Assembly (NCBI GenBank): GCA_020152595.1 | Contig: JAIGNY010003778.1 | Span: 160,001 to 224,000 of the forward strand | Source: Chiridota heheva | Taxonomy: Eukaryota > Echinodermata > Holothuroidea > Apodida > Chiridotidae | Length of the DNA stretch: 64,000 bases | Reading direction: 5' to 3' | Shown here: positions 1 through 13,500 of the stretch, piece by piece | How positions within the stretch are numbered: position 1 is the first letter of the stretch | Layout: each line of letters starts with the position of its first letter | Made by a program: the position numbers and the translations under genes | The notes under the pieces: model-generated | Told to the model about the DNA's origin: nothing | Seen by the model: the letters and a program-made list of their open reading frames with translations, nothing else | Database searches by the model: none

Positions 1-655
1 GCTTACAATTAAGGATTACTGCGATCCTCACAATTAAGGATGGCTGCGATCCTTACAATTAAGGATGACTGCATTCCTTACAATTAAGGATTACTGCGAT
101 CCTCACAATTAAGGATGGCTGCGATCCTTACAATTAAGGATGACTGCAATCCTTACAATTAAGGATGACTGCGATCCTCACAATTAAGGATGACTGCGAT
201 CCTCACAATTAGGGATGACTGCGATCCTTACAATTAAGGATGACTGCGATCCTCACAACTAAGGATGATTGCGATCCTCACAATTAGGGATGACTGCGAT
301 CCTCACAATTAAGGATGACTGCGATCCTCACAATTAAGGATGACTGCGATCCTCACGATTAAGGATGACTGCGATCCTCACAATTAGGGATGACTGCGAT
401 CCTTACAATTAAGGATCACTCCGATCCGTAAGATTGAAGATTCACAATTAAGGATGACTGCGATCCTTAAAATTAAGGATGACTGCGATCCTTACAATTA
501 AAGATGACTGCGATCCTAACATTTAAGGATGACTGCGATCTTTACAATTAAGGATCATTGTGATCTTACAAATAAGGATCACTGTGATCTTACAATTAAG
601 GATCACTGCGATCCTTATAACTACAGATCACTGCGATTCTTACAATTAAGGATTT
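1..655. repeat. 25-bp minisatellite (about 26 copies)
   Basis: Tandem units of 25 bp built on AAGGATGACTGCGATCCTT plus CACAA. Each unit contains a short inverted repeat (AAGGAT, 7-nt loop, ATCCTT). Copies at the right end are more diverged. It lies in the intron 3' of SLC5 exon 10 and runs off the left edge. Confidence 0.95.
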
Positions 656-1184
656 TTAATGCAATTAAGAACACCGCTATGTACCCACAATGCACCATGC
701 TTCCCATAGAAGGCTACTTTTAGTGTAAAGACGAATTTCAAATGAATGCAGATGGTTTTAAAGAATCCAATGCTCTTTTAAAACATATCATTACAAGAAA
801 ACTTTTGTAGCTGTCCATCACGTCCATACACCTTTTAAATCAAGTGCGTTTATCTTACATTGATAGGGGAAAAAAAACATAATGGCAAAGAAAGTTTTCG
901 AACATTTGATTTCGTTGATAAAATTAAGGGCCAGTTATCGTCTTAAGGTGCAGGAAATATATTCCAATTTGTGTTATTCTGTTATTTACTTTGTCGAAAT
1001 ACAATGGTCCACAATGTCAGAACGTGCACCTATATTGGTAGGTCAATCAACAATCGTTTTTGAGTAAAATGTACGCCGCCACATTTTAATCATAATAGAT
1101 GGCCTTTAAAATATTTTTTGTATAAATGACGATATTCAGATATTAAAATATAAGTGACAACAAAGACAAGTCCACTATTTGAAA

Positions 1185-1250
1185 GTGTGGGTGTGTGTGT
1201 GAGGGTGTGTGTGGGTGTGTGAGTGTGTGTGTGTGTGGAGAGGGAGAGGG
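1185..1250. repeat. GT/GA-rich microsatellite
   Basis: A run of GTGTGTGTGT with GGGTGT interruptions passing into GAGAGGGAGAGGGG. The rest of 656-1440 shows no coding or repeat signal that I recognise. Confidence 0.8.
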
Positions 1251-1440
1251 GGGTAATTATAATCACGCCGTTAGCGACACATCAAGCTTTGTGGGACCAC
1301 GCGTAAAATTCTTGTTTTTAAGGTTATTTTGTTTTCAATATAAGAAGTGAGGATTAAATCGTTTTTTTAACAATTATTTAATTGTTTAAGTAGTGTAGTG
1401 TATCGCATAAAATGATGCTTAGAGCTAGAGCATGACATAC

Positions 1441-1591
1441 CTTCCAACGACAAGCAACTCTATCTCGGGACACTTCGGTCGAACTTTGATCCAAAGGTCC
1501 AAAGTAAACACAGAACTTAGACTGTTGAAAATAGACGTCAAAGAACTCATGAGCGCTGCAAGCAGTGCCGCCACCATGAAACCTTTCATAC
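1441..1591 (-). CDS. SLC5 exon 10 ([10 protein letters not shown])
   Basis: 151 nt, phase 1 in and 2 out, acceptor TAACAG, donor GTATGTC. It encodes [34 protein letters not shown] and a cytoplasmic loop ending LLVVGR. The adjacent serines of LMSSLTS are Na2-site ligands in the family. No later SLC5 exon is recognisable in 1-1440, so the gene continues beyond the left edge. Confidence 0.95.
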
Positions 1592-4500
1592 CTGTTACAC
1601 GGAAATCAAATCGTTAGTTTGGAACTTTTTTTTAAATAATACTGTACATATATTATATGTTTAGTACCACCGAGATGGTATTAAAAGAGCATTGCCCCGG
1701 GGTCTCAAAAATTTACGAAAATCTATGTTTGACAATGGAGAAAACGGTGTAAAATTGGAACAGAATTAGAAATTGAATTTGTTTTGGCTGTTCAGAATTT
1801 TCTGATACAGGGGTACGGAGTTCAAGTTTGCCCCTGGCCCCGCAATCATCTCGGCGGTCTTGAATATTTAGAAGAAATCTAATAGACAAATTTCAGTGGC
1901 GCAATGTATACCGTCTTGGTAACCCGAGAGAAACTCGAAGCACATAACAAACATATCACAGGTCCAGTACCATTTGGCTTGGGATCCGTGATGGAGGATA
2001 CCCGCCAGTACCTTTCTGCTTGGGGCCCGCGATGAAGGATACCCGCCAGTACCTTTCTGCTTGGGGCCCATAATGGAGGATACCCGCCAGTACCTTTCTG
2101 CTTGGGGCCCGTGATGGAGGATACTTGCTAGTACCTTTCTAAATGGGGTCCGTGATGGAGAATATCCGCCAGTACCTTTCTGCTTGGGGCCCGCGATGGA
2201 GGATACCCGCCAGTATTTTTCTGCTTAGGTCCCGTGATGGAGGATACCTGCCAGTACCTTTCTGCTTGGAGTCCGTGATGGAGGATACCCGCCAGTACCT
2301 TTCTGCTTGGGGCCCATGATGGAGGATGTCCGCCAGTACCTTTCTTCTTGGGGCCCGTGATGGAGAATACATTCTTGGGACCGTGATGGAGAATACCCGC
2401 CAGTACCTTTCTGCTTTGGGCTCGTGATGGAGGATACCCGCCAGTACCTTTCTGCTTAGAGCCTGTGATGGAGGATACCCGCCAGTACCTTTCTGCTTGG
2501 GGCCCGTGATGGAGGATACCTGCCAGTACCTTTCTGCTTGGGGCCTGTAATGGAGGATACCCGCCAGTACCATTCTGCTTGGGGCCCGTGATGGAGGATA
2601 CCCGCCAGTACCTTTCTGTTTTGGGATCGTGATGGAGGATACTCCCAGTACCTTTCTGTTTTGGGATCGTGATGGAGGATACTCCCAGTACCTTTCTGCT
2701 TGGGGCCCGTGATGGAGGATACCCGCCAGTACCTTTCTGTTTTGGGATCGTGATGGAGGATACCCGCCAGTACCTTTCTGCTTGGGTCCGTGATGGAGGA
2801 TACCCGCCAGTACCTTTCTGTTTTGGGATCGTGATGGAGGATACTCCCAGTACCTTTCTGCTTGGGTCCGTGATGGAGGATACCCGCCAGTACCTTTCTG
2901 TTTTGGGATCGTGATGGAGGATACTCCCAGTACCATTCTGCTTGGGGCCCGTGATGGAGGATACCCGCCAGTACCTTTCTGCTTTGGGCTTGTGATGGAG
3001 GATACCCGTCAGTACCATTCTGCTTGGGCCCGTGATGGAGGATACCCACCAGTACCTTTCTGCTTGGGACCCGTGATGGAGGATACTCCCAGTACCATTC
3101 TGCTTGGGGCCCGTGATGGAGGATACCCGCCAGTACCTTTCTGCTTTGGGCTTGTGATGGAGGATACCCGTCAGTACCATTCTGCTTGGGCCCGTGATGG
3201 AGGATACCCACCAGTACCTTTCTGCTTGGGACCCGTGATGGAGGATACCCGCCAGTACCTTTCTGCTTTGGGCTTGTGATGGAGGATACCCGTCAGTACC
3301 ATTCTGCTTGGGCCCGTGATGGAGGATACCCGCCCACCTTTTGCACCACTGATGATCATGTTTTACATACCCTGCATGCCTTTAGAAAGTCCAGCAGTTG
3401 TCACGATCAAAGAAGAATTTAATTGGACCCGTGAATCGTCGAATGAAAAAAACATTTCATGATCAGTTATGGAGAACTTAAAAACTGAAGTGAAGACCGG
3501 CATTAGGCCATTTGCCTGTTTATGTCAAATTTAGGCCTACATAAGCAACATTTTAGCCGGCTTCTTGTTTAAACAATTGTCAAAAATTACAAAAAATTTG
3601 AACAGCCATAACTACATGCTCTTTAGAAAAATGTAAGCTGTTCAGTATTCAGAATTAAGACTCTTGTAACTGCAATATTAAAGAAAACGGCAATCCAAGG
3701 AGTTGCTGACCTTATCGCCTCTGCGGCATATAATTTGAAAAATAATATTTAAGTGACGTCTTTTGTGAAACGCAACATGGCATCATCCTTCATCAACCCA
3801 CCAAAGTAAAAACCCGATTGCACATGGTTTTTCCCTGACATGCGACTGACCAAAATGTATCACTTTTAAAATCAATTATTTGACATCTGACTTTTACGAT
3901 GTTCCATTTTTTTGCAGGACACAACCTATGCATGTCACCTTACACCATTTAGTACCAATTAACCCTATATCACTTACGGTTTTCCCATATGCGTGGGCAT
4001 ATCCCATTATGTGTGGGGCATATCCCATCCATATGCACCTTTTCCATAGGGACAAATTCTGCATAAGACATGTTTTGACCAATTTGTTCTGTTGTTACAA
4101 CAAACCTATTAAGTAACAACCTCCACCATGCCCACCAAGAATCAATACAATGACAATTACGTTTTTCCAACGAAATGCAACACAAAGGCAAACTTTACCA
4201 TAATTATTTGACATCTGACCTTTGAGCGACATGTCACACATTTTAGGAGACGCAACTTTGTATTGTTATTCTTCAACCCACCAACTTAATTGTACATACG
4301 TTTTTCACATGACACACGACACACCAAAAATTTAACATTTTAAATCAATTATTGGACCTCTGACCTTTAGGTGACATGTTTCATTTTGTACAGACAGACA
4401 GAACACAACCCTACCCTACTTTTAACCAAGCCCTCCAAGTACCAATTCAACAGGCTACCACTTACGGTATGCTCCCAGGAAGGGCGACAGATACTCGGCA

Positions 4501-7500
4501 AACGCTTTTCTAACAAAAATCAACACATAATTTATCATTATTATTTGACCTTTCACCCTTGACCGTCACATCTTTTCCGAGACACAACTTTACATCATCC
4601 CTTGTTAACCTACCAAGAAACAACCCAATTGCCCTTGTGGTATTTGCATAAACACGACCAACCAAAATTTACTATTTAAATCAACTATTTGACCTCTAAC
4701 CTTTGACCTCTAACCGTTAAATAAGCTGTCCCATTTTGTGCGGGACATAAGTAAACATCACCTTTCATCAACCCATCAAGTATCAACCCAATATCACTTA
4801 CGGTTATCCCAGGAAGCACAACACAAAATGTACTATTTGTAAATCCATTATTTGACGTCTGACCGTTGATATTTAAATGACATATCCCATTATATGTGGG
4901 ACATAACCTTCCATCACCCTCCACCAACCCACCAACGAACAAACTTTGGACACCAACTCATGAAGGATCCATAAAATAGCAATTATGTTTTTCTGTCTAA
5001 ATGCAGCACAAAGATTACCATTATTATTCAACCTCTGAAGTTTGACCTTTAAGCTACATGTCACATTTTTTCCGAGACACAACTTTACACTATCGTTCAT
5101 CAACCCACCAAGAAAGAACCCAGTTGTACTTATGCTATTTGCATAACACGTAACCGACCAAAATTTAACATTTCGAATCAACTAATTTTGACCTCTGACC
5201 TTCGACCTTTAAGTGATTTACCCCATCTTGTGCAGAATACAACCATATATCACCTTCCACTATCGCCTTAAGTACAAACCTAATGTCACTTACGCTTTTT
5301 ACAGGAAGCAGGACACAAAATTTACCATTTTCAATAAATCATTTGACCTTTGACTTTTAAGGTACATTACCTATTTTGTGTGGGATATCAGCTTACATCA
5401 CCTCACACCACCCCTCTAAGTTTCAACTTGATAGCTTGTACGGTTTTCTCGGGAAACGCGACACAAAATGTTGTACACTCACACCCACACACCTAATCTA
5501 CCACACAACTGCACAAGTGAGTACAATACCTTATCGCCATATAAATCATATGCTACGATAAGATAAAAAAGGCATTCCTTAGCCGTCAAAGGCGTATAGG
5601 CCAACTAAAGCATTGTCTTAAGCAATGCCATTGTTCTTCCTCCGGAACAATTTTATCAACAATATATTTGGGACAGTATTTTAACTATTATTTCAGCCCC
5701 CTCTCTCCCTCACGGCGTACCCTAGTATCCAAAGAATATAAAAAAAAGAAAAAAAAAAGTGACAATTTGATAAATGTATGCTGTCTAGAATATTTGAAGA
5801 CAATGTATTGATTTCAGATTCAAAAAGGGTCACACCGACCCTTGCCCCGTTGCAAAGGTCTTCATGAAATCAAATGTTGAAATTTAGACAAGGGAGTACA
5901 TATAGAGTCGTTCTTGAAATGTCAGTGGGCATGCCTCAGTTCCGTCTTGAATGTGAACTAAAACGAAGGGTGCAGGAAGCTTTTGAAAAGTGGGGGCACG
6001 TCCTCTAAAGGGGCACTTCCCAATCATATGCAAATCCGCCCCCTGTTTGTAGATAATGAAGTAGAGTATATGAGCACTCTATTTTTAGAAGAGGGCACCT
6101 TTCCGATAGAAACACATTCCCCCGTACGTGTGACTGACAAAAGTCACCAGTTTTTGATATATTGGGTCAGTAATTAAGAGGAATTTCATTCTAAAACGGA
6201 CACTTTTGTGATATATTTGCTCATTCTACCAACTCTTACACCTTTGGCAATGATTGAGAGGCACTTTTCATTTTCAAAAGGGGCTTTTTCAGAAAAGTTA
6301 GGGCGGGCACGTTCCCAGGCCCCCGGTTCCTACACCTATGATTAAAAGCCTTACCTGTTGGCAATAATTCTAACATGAGTTTAATGTATGCTATGTCCGA
6401 ACATCCGTTTTCATTATTACAGGCTTCTTTGCATGTCTCCGGTGTTTGACAAGCTACCACATCTGTAATGATAGAAATTACGAACGTCAATTCGACCTTT
6501 CAATACAATTTTATTTGAAATGAAATAAAGTCAAAAAATGTGCAGTATTACAAAGAAAATAAAAAAGCACGAAAGTGTACAAATATGTAATTATTAAACC
6601 CCGTATTAAACCAAACGTGCATTTTTCATTAAAAGTAGGCCTATATTCCTTTTTTGTCAATCGTATCTTAGGGATATGTTGGTAGTACATTTGACCAAGG
6701 ATGTACGGACACATTGACAGAGATGTGGCATCATTAGACCGGGAGCCCAGACAGTTTATTTAGCTGAAAAGGTACAAAGAGTTTGAATGTTGGGTCATGT
6801 CCATCTGGACCCAGGACTCACTAATCAATGTTGCTGCCGGGTCACATCCTGTACCAGTAGCCAGGAGGCACAAGATAGTGGGCCAACAAAAAATGCATTT
6901 ATTCAGCCGAAGAGACACACGGACAAAATGGGTTGGATTATGTTCCCAAGAAGGTACTCATGCTGGTCATAGCCATGACAACAACTTATGCCTGTACCAG
7001 GACCCAGACAGTAGCCTTAAATGTGTCCACTCAGAGGGGTTATTCAGCCGAAATGATACATATATTTTTCTTCTTCTTTTGGAACAATTTTACCTTGGGA
7101 TCACATAAATACCAATGACAGCAACTTTATCCTGTACTGGGCCCAAGACAGTAGCCTTAAAGGGACCCTGTTCCTCAACTCGTTTATTTAGCTGAAAAAA
7201 TAAGGGATGAATCTTCTTCTATTGGAACCATTATACCTTGGGGGTCACATAAATACCAATGACAGCAACTTTATTCTATGCTGGGGCCAAACACTTGCTG
7301 TCATTGGTGTTTATGTGACCCCCAAGATATAAAGGTCCCAAAAGAAGAAGATTTATCCATGTTTTTTTTTGGCTGAATAACCCACCTTAGAGTGGGCCCC
7401 TTTAAGGCTACTGTCTGGGTCCTGGTACAGGCATAAGTTGCTGGCATGGCTATGACCAGCATGAGTACCCTTTTGGGAGCATAATGCAACAGATTTTGTC

Positions 7501-10500
7501 CGTGTATCTCTTCGGCTAAATAAATGCATTTTTGTTTGCCCACTATCTTGTGCCCCCTGGCTACTGGTACAGGATGTGACCCGGCAGCAACATTGATTAG
7601 TGAATCCTAGGTTTAAATGGACATGACCTTTTGTATCTTTTCAGCTGAATAAACTGTCTGGGCTCCCGGTCTACATTGACAGAGACGTGGCATCATTGAC
7701 AGAGACGTGGCATCATTGACAGAGACGTGGCATAATTGACAGATACGTGGCATCATTGACAGAGATTGGCATCATTGACAAAGACGTGGCATCATTGACA
7801 GAGACGTGGCATAATTGACAGAGACGTGGCATCATGGCATCATTGACAAAGACGTGGCATCATTGACAGAGACGTGGCATCATTGACAAAGACGTGGCAT
7901 CATTGACAGAGACGTGGCATAATTGACAGAGACGTGGCATCATTGACAGAGACGTGGCATCATTGACAAAGACGTGGCATCATTGACAGAGACGTGGCAT
8001 CATTGACAGAGACGTGGCATCATTGACAGAGACGTGGCATAATTGACTCCAAATTGGACATGACACGATGATGAATATATGTTTTGCTGTATTGAGCAAT
8101 TTTTATATTAAAGCTTGCCCCTGGTAACAAATCCCCATTTATTCATCAACGCGATACGCCTTTTGGGTGCGCCATGTGCGAATACGAATTTTCAGCCTAA
8201 TTTCTTCTGCATATAAATTCAAACAACATGCTCAAGCTGGATACGCCTCTGTCGATGGTACCACAAGCACCATAAAAGTAGAATGCCCTTACCCGGGTAC
8301 AATGCCCGACTGATCATGCCGGGGTATACCATGAGCACCATCGGTAAAAGCTTCAGGTATGCAGCTACGATGCTTGCAGCTTTAGCGTGTGTAATGTTCT
8401 TTGCTGCTAGCGATCGTTGAACTATGACCTGCAGTCAAAAGAAAAAGCTTCTTTGTTTATATGGGCGGCCGTTTGGGCAAAAATTCAAAAGAATTTATAG
8501 TAAGAAACATAAATATAAGAATGAAATAAACAAAAAAGGAACCATTAAAAAAAAGTAGGTATATGAATAATATAAATAGAATATGAAATAAATGAAATAA
8601 ATTTAATACAAAAAGTATTATTAAGAAAAATTATTAATAAGAAACATAAACTAAAAATGAAATGAATGAAGAAAAAACAATTAAAAGAAAGGAATGTCAT
8701 ACAAAAATATCAATTGAATCTGCCAAAAATTAAAATAGATAAATACAAAAGATGATAAGAAACATATAAACTAAAATGAAATAAATAAAAAAAATAATAA
8801 AAAATAAGTATAGAGTAATAAGAAAACGGCAATAAAAAGAAAACAAAATCCCAGTAATATACAAATAGAAAATTTATCTCCAAATATAACTATTTATATA
8901 CAAACATTAATATATCTAAAAATGATATATTTCTATAAGCTGTTTATCTTTAAATTTGTCTTTAAATCTTTATCTTTAAGTCAATATATCTTTAATATCT
9001 TTCAATCAATATATCTTTAAACAGAAATGTAAGTATAGTCTCAGCCTTTTATATAAACAAACAGAAATATAAGTGCAAAAAAACATATACGTACAAAAAA
9101 AAGAAGTAAAATAGGATATATATGCGCAGCACTTTGCGCACCACAATGCAATGTAACATGTGTTGCGTACACTTGCTATCTATTACCGATTATACTTGGT
9201 AGCAGTTTCACTGCGCACCACAGATATTATATATGCATATCGGTTTCGTCAACGTACGACTCGAACATGACACGTACATCAGGCCAGCATGCAGTCAGGC
9301 AGTCGGTAGGGTGGGTACAGCTGTCTGAGCCACGGTATCGAAGGGTACCGTTAGCCGGGGCACTCCCTTCTATTGCTTTCGACAAAAGTTAGGTGGCCCT
9401 TCTAATTGGGCCTACAGCCTCTACAAATATCGGGTTGGAATTTGTTTCCGGTATCTATTTTTTCCACATAATGTTAAGTTGGCTTCACGCTGAGCATAGC
9501 ATGCATTGCACAAACATAACGCATTCGAGCGCTAGTCTCAGCTTGTAGGCCCGTTTGTTTGTTTGGTGAGGCTTAACGGCACCACGACAACGAGGGTCAA
9601 ATTGTGCCTGAGAAATCAGATCATTTTAGAGGTAGAAAGAAAAGGAAACAGGGGGAGAATGAGAGAAATTCAAAAACAAAAGGTCAGAAAGCTGTGATCG
9701 AGAGGGGAGGTGCATGGTTGAAACAAAAACAAAGTAGAAAGGGGGTGGAAGAGGAAAATTAAATATGGTTGTAGAGGGAAGCATGACGATGGAAGGAAAT
9801 AATTTTATCCGGAGGATTTTTTTGGAAGCACTCGAGGGAAGCTCTAAGAAGGTTGTACAGGGGGCAAGCAAGGACTGAAGGAGAACGTGATGGATTGTGA
9901 GGGTGCTATGGCACTTGTTGCAGAGGGGCTGGGGGAGCCAATAAGGAGGTTGGAGTGAGTGAGGTGGGTGTGACTAATTCTTAGACGGGTAATATGAAAG
10001 TTGTCGTACTCACCACGCCTGGGCTTAAATCCTGGTAAAATGCATTGTGGTGCGCAAAGTGCTGCGCATATTTCTTTTTTACATATTCGTTCGATTTTTA
10101 CTTATAATTTGTTTTTAATACATATATATATTGATTTTGTTCCTATATTTCTGTTTCTATATATAAACAGATAAAAGGCTGTCTGTACTTATATTCATGT
10201 TTAAAGATATATCACTGTTTTATAGCTATAGTGATGTTTATATATTTAGAAGAAAAACTTATATCTAGAGATATATTTTCTGTTTGCATAGTATTTTTCA
10301 TAATCATTTTTATTGTAGTGGAACATGGTGTGTTATAGAAGATCTTACCGATTTTTAATTGTAGTTGTGTTTTTTTCTATTTACTATTTTGTTTCTTTTT
10401 CTTCATTGTTCTCTTGTTATCTTTTTCATTTCATATATTTCGTATTATTTATTTTCTTTCATATTTGATTTATGTTTATCATTATTTCTTTTTCTTTTAA

Positions 10501-13500
10501 ATTGACTTTGTATTGAATTCTTTTTATTCATTTTGTATTCAAAGTTATTTTTTTCATTAGATACTTTTTTTTATTGGTTGTTTTCCCCCTTTTTAATTCA
10601 TGTTTCTTAGTATTTTTCTGTCTATTTAATTTTTGCCTAAACGGCCGCCCATATGTTTATCGTAGCTGTGCGTGGTAACAATCTTAAGCTTTCTTGTTTA
10701 TCGTAGCTGGGCGTGGTAACAATATTCATTGTTTATTGTAGCTGGGCGCGGTAAGAATGTTAAGCTTTCTTGTTTATCGCAGCTGGGCGTGGTAACAATC
10801 TTAAGGGCGAGAAAAGCTCAATTATTTTGACTCACTTTAATGCATGGCACAATACGATCAGTGTGGTGGGAATAAAAGAATGCGGGATCCGCATAGCGTT
10901 CATGGTCAGGTTATAACGAGCCACAATGAGAAATCACGATATTTTGTTTAGTATAGCATGGAGTTATTAACTGAGTAAAGTGACGATGCCGTTACAACAC
11001 ATGAACATGATGAATAACGAAGCATTCAAGACTAAGGGCTTTACCTGATTTGTGCACCAGTAATAACAAGAAAGTAATGTAATTCCAAAGAAAGTCCCTG
11101 GCCAAGGATAGTCCGGATCAGATGCAGGCCGGAATATATGCCAGTCCTGTTCCTGTGGTATCCCACATGGTGCATCACCATAGAGGGTGTTGTTTGGAAT
11201 AGCTGCCATGTACCTTACATAAAGCTCCTGTGGACTTCCAATTTCTATAAAGGCTGTTCCAAAAAAAAATTGGAAATAATTGCGCAAACAGTGACGTCAC
11301 ATCTCAATAGTACGTCCAAACTCAAGTCAATTGGCCATAAACATGGCAATTTACTACACACCATTTACATTTAGTCTCTGTTTTGTATGGTCAAAATTTT
11401 ACTAATAGAAGTCGAAAATTATTCACATTTTCAGCCACTAACAAGATACCAGGCTTTCTGAAGAATTTTCAAATTACCCTATCAACAATTTGATATTCAA
11501 GTATAATAATCATTGAGATTACATCCCGTCGGTTCTGGCAGCACATCATATGACTGTGAACACTGAGTAAAACCCCGTCAGCACCCATATATAGAAGCAT
11601 TACAACCCGTTCTGGCAGCACAGTATATAACTGTTTACACTGAGTAAAACCCCGCCAGCAACCATATATAGAAGCTCAGCACTCATATATAGAAGCTCAG
11701 CAGCCATAAATAGAAGCTTAGCACCCATATATAGAAGCTGAGCACTCATATATAGAAGCTCAGCACCCATATATAGAAGCTGAGCACTCATATATAGAAG
11801 CTCAGCACCCATATATAGCAGCTTAGTGCCCATATATAGAAGCTCAGCACCCATATATAGAAGCTCAGCACCCATATATAGAAGCTGAGCACCCATATAT
11901 AGAAGCTCAGCACCCATATATAGAAGCTCAGCACCCATATATAGAAGCTCAGCACCCATATATAGAAGCTCAGCACCCATATATAGAAATTTATAGAAGC
12001 TCAGCACCCATATATAGAAGCTCAGCACCCATATATAGCATATATAGAAGCACAATTTGATATTTACTTTCATTCAACGTGAAACTTGTCCACACCTTGG
12101 TCTCACGGGGCTAATGTCATTGTCTGCCATTAGTGGGGAAGGAAGGGGAAGGGCAGGGGGTCCAAAGTCACAAAATGAATTTTACCTATCAAAGTTGCGA
12201 AGGTGAAATAACAAATCACGCTAATATACACAAGAGATACAAAAATGTGTTTACTGAGGCGGGTGGAAGGCGCATTCCCGAATTGCTATCCAGTTATCCC
12301 GCCTGTGACTACTATAGTTCAGTAAATACCTCCATGATGGTCTCTAGTGAAGTTGAGATATCCCTGGGCTACAATATTCTTGCAATCTGCTTAATTTTTG
12401 TGATATTTCCTTCATTTTTTGCGCAATTTTGTTGATTTGGAGAACATTTTAAGCGTATTTTGGCAAAGTTCTGGAACTTTAATTATTTTCCAGGCAAATT
12501 TCTTCTATTTTCGGGCAATTTTCTTCAATTTTCATAACATTTTTTACCATTTAATCACAGTTTATTGATTTAATAGAAATGTCATAATTTTCGGAGGGGT
12601 GGGGGCCCTTAAAGTCTGTCAATTTTTAACAAGGGGGCTCAGCCTCCCCCTCCCCTGTAATCAGCTCTGATGTTGATGCTTTTGGTCGATCTGCCGAACG
12701 AATAATTTTCATCTTACCTAAGATCATCAACACAAATGCTCCAATAAGAATGAGAACAGACTGCAGAGCGTCTGTGTATATGACGGCTGTCAGACCTCCA
12801 GCCAGAGTGTATAGCACCGTCATAAGCAGCAGAAGTGTTACCGCCAAGTATTTGTTCCATCCTAATGCCTGCTCAATAATCACTACCCCGGCATACATTT
12901 CAGACTGAAAAACAAAAATGTGATAAGGGATCATACATAAAAACTGTGTTTGTACATCCTTGGTTTAACTAGACTTTTTCCGGCGATCAAAGAAATCTGA
13001 ATAGTAATTTACAGTTTTGTTTTCTCCTCTTGTCCATCTGTCTATAACTAGTGTATAATGCATGATGTGTCACTGATTTCCGTTTTTTCCAAAATCATGT
13101 TGAATACATATCCTATTTTGAACAATTTTTGCCAGCATTCCTTCGATTGGACACAGAAATGTTATTTCCGTCATCAGATGTATTTGCCCACCTGCCCACG
13201 GTCCCCTTTCTTCAATTGTAAATGGATTACATGTTTTAGAGCAAAGCACTTTGAGGAACTTTTCTGCATCATTATTGTCCCGCCGAATCCTCATCTCTTT
13301 TATCTCAGCCACAGCCATACTTCGTTGAGTCAGTCCATTGAGTTACTCCCTCTGACTTCACCTGTCTCCCGAAGGAATTTTAGCTTGCATGAATTGTGAT
13401 AGTGTGCCTCAAGCGCTACTAAGTCTTCGGGCCCTAGAGCTAGCCGTGAACTATATCCCAAGTTGCCTTTTGAAGCATTAATAATAACATCACTAGCTTG

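Noticed and set aside
1-655. Resemblance of regular short repeats to a CRISPR array
   Set aside because: Units are contiguous with no unique spacers, and the window is eukaryotic.
882-1067. Possible further SLC5 exon or small gene in 656-1440
   Set aside because: Neither strand gives SGLT C-terminal motifs (such as IAWVPI or FDYIQ) or convincing splice sites.
2128-3211. Long open frames (up to 350 codons) across the 41-bp array
   Set aside because: They appear in several frames on both strands and are produced by a repeat unit lacking stops; there is no domain, signal peptide or splice context.
11600-12073. Seven-residue-repeat protein on the minus strand
   Set aside because: It is the 21-bp minisatellite inside SLC5 intron 6, with no coding context.
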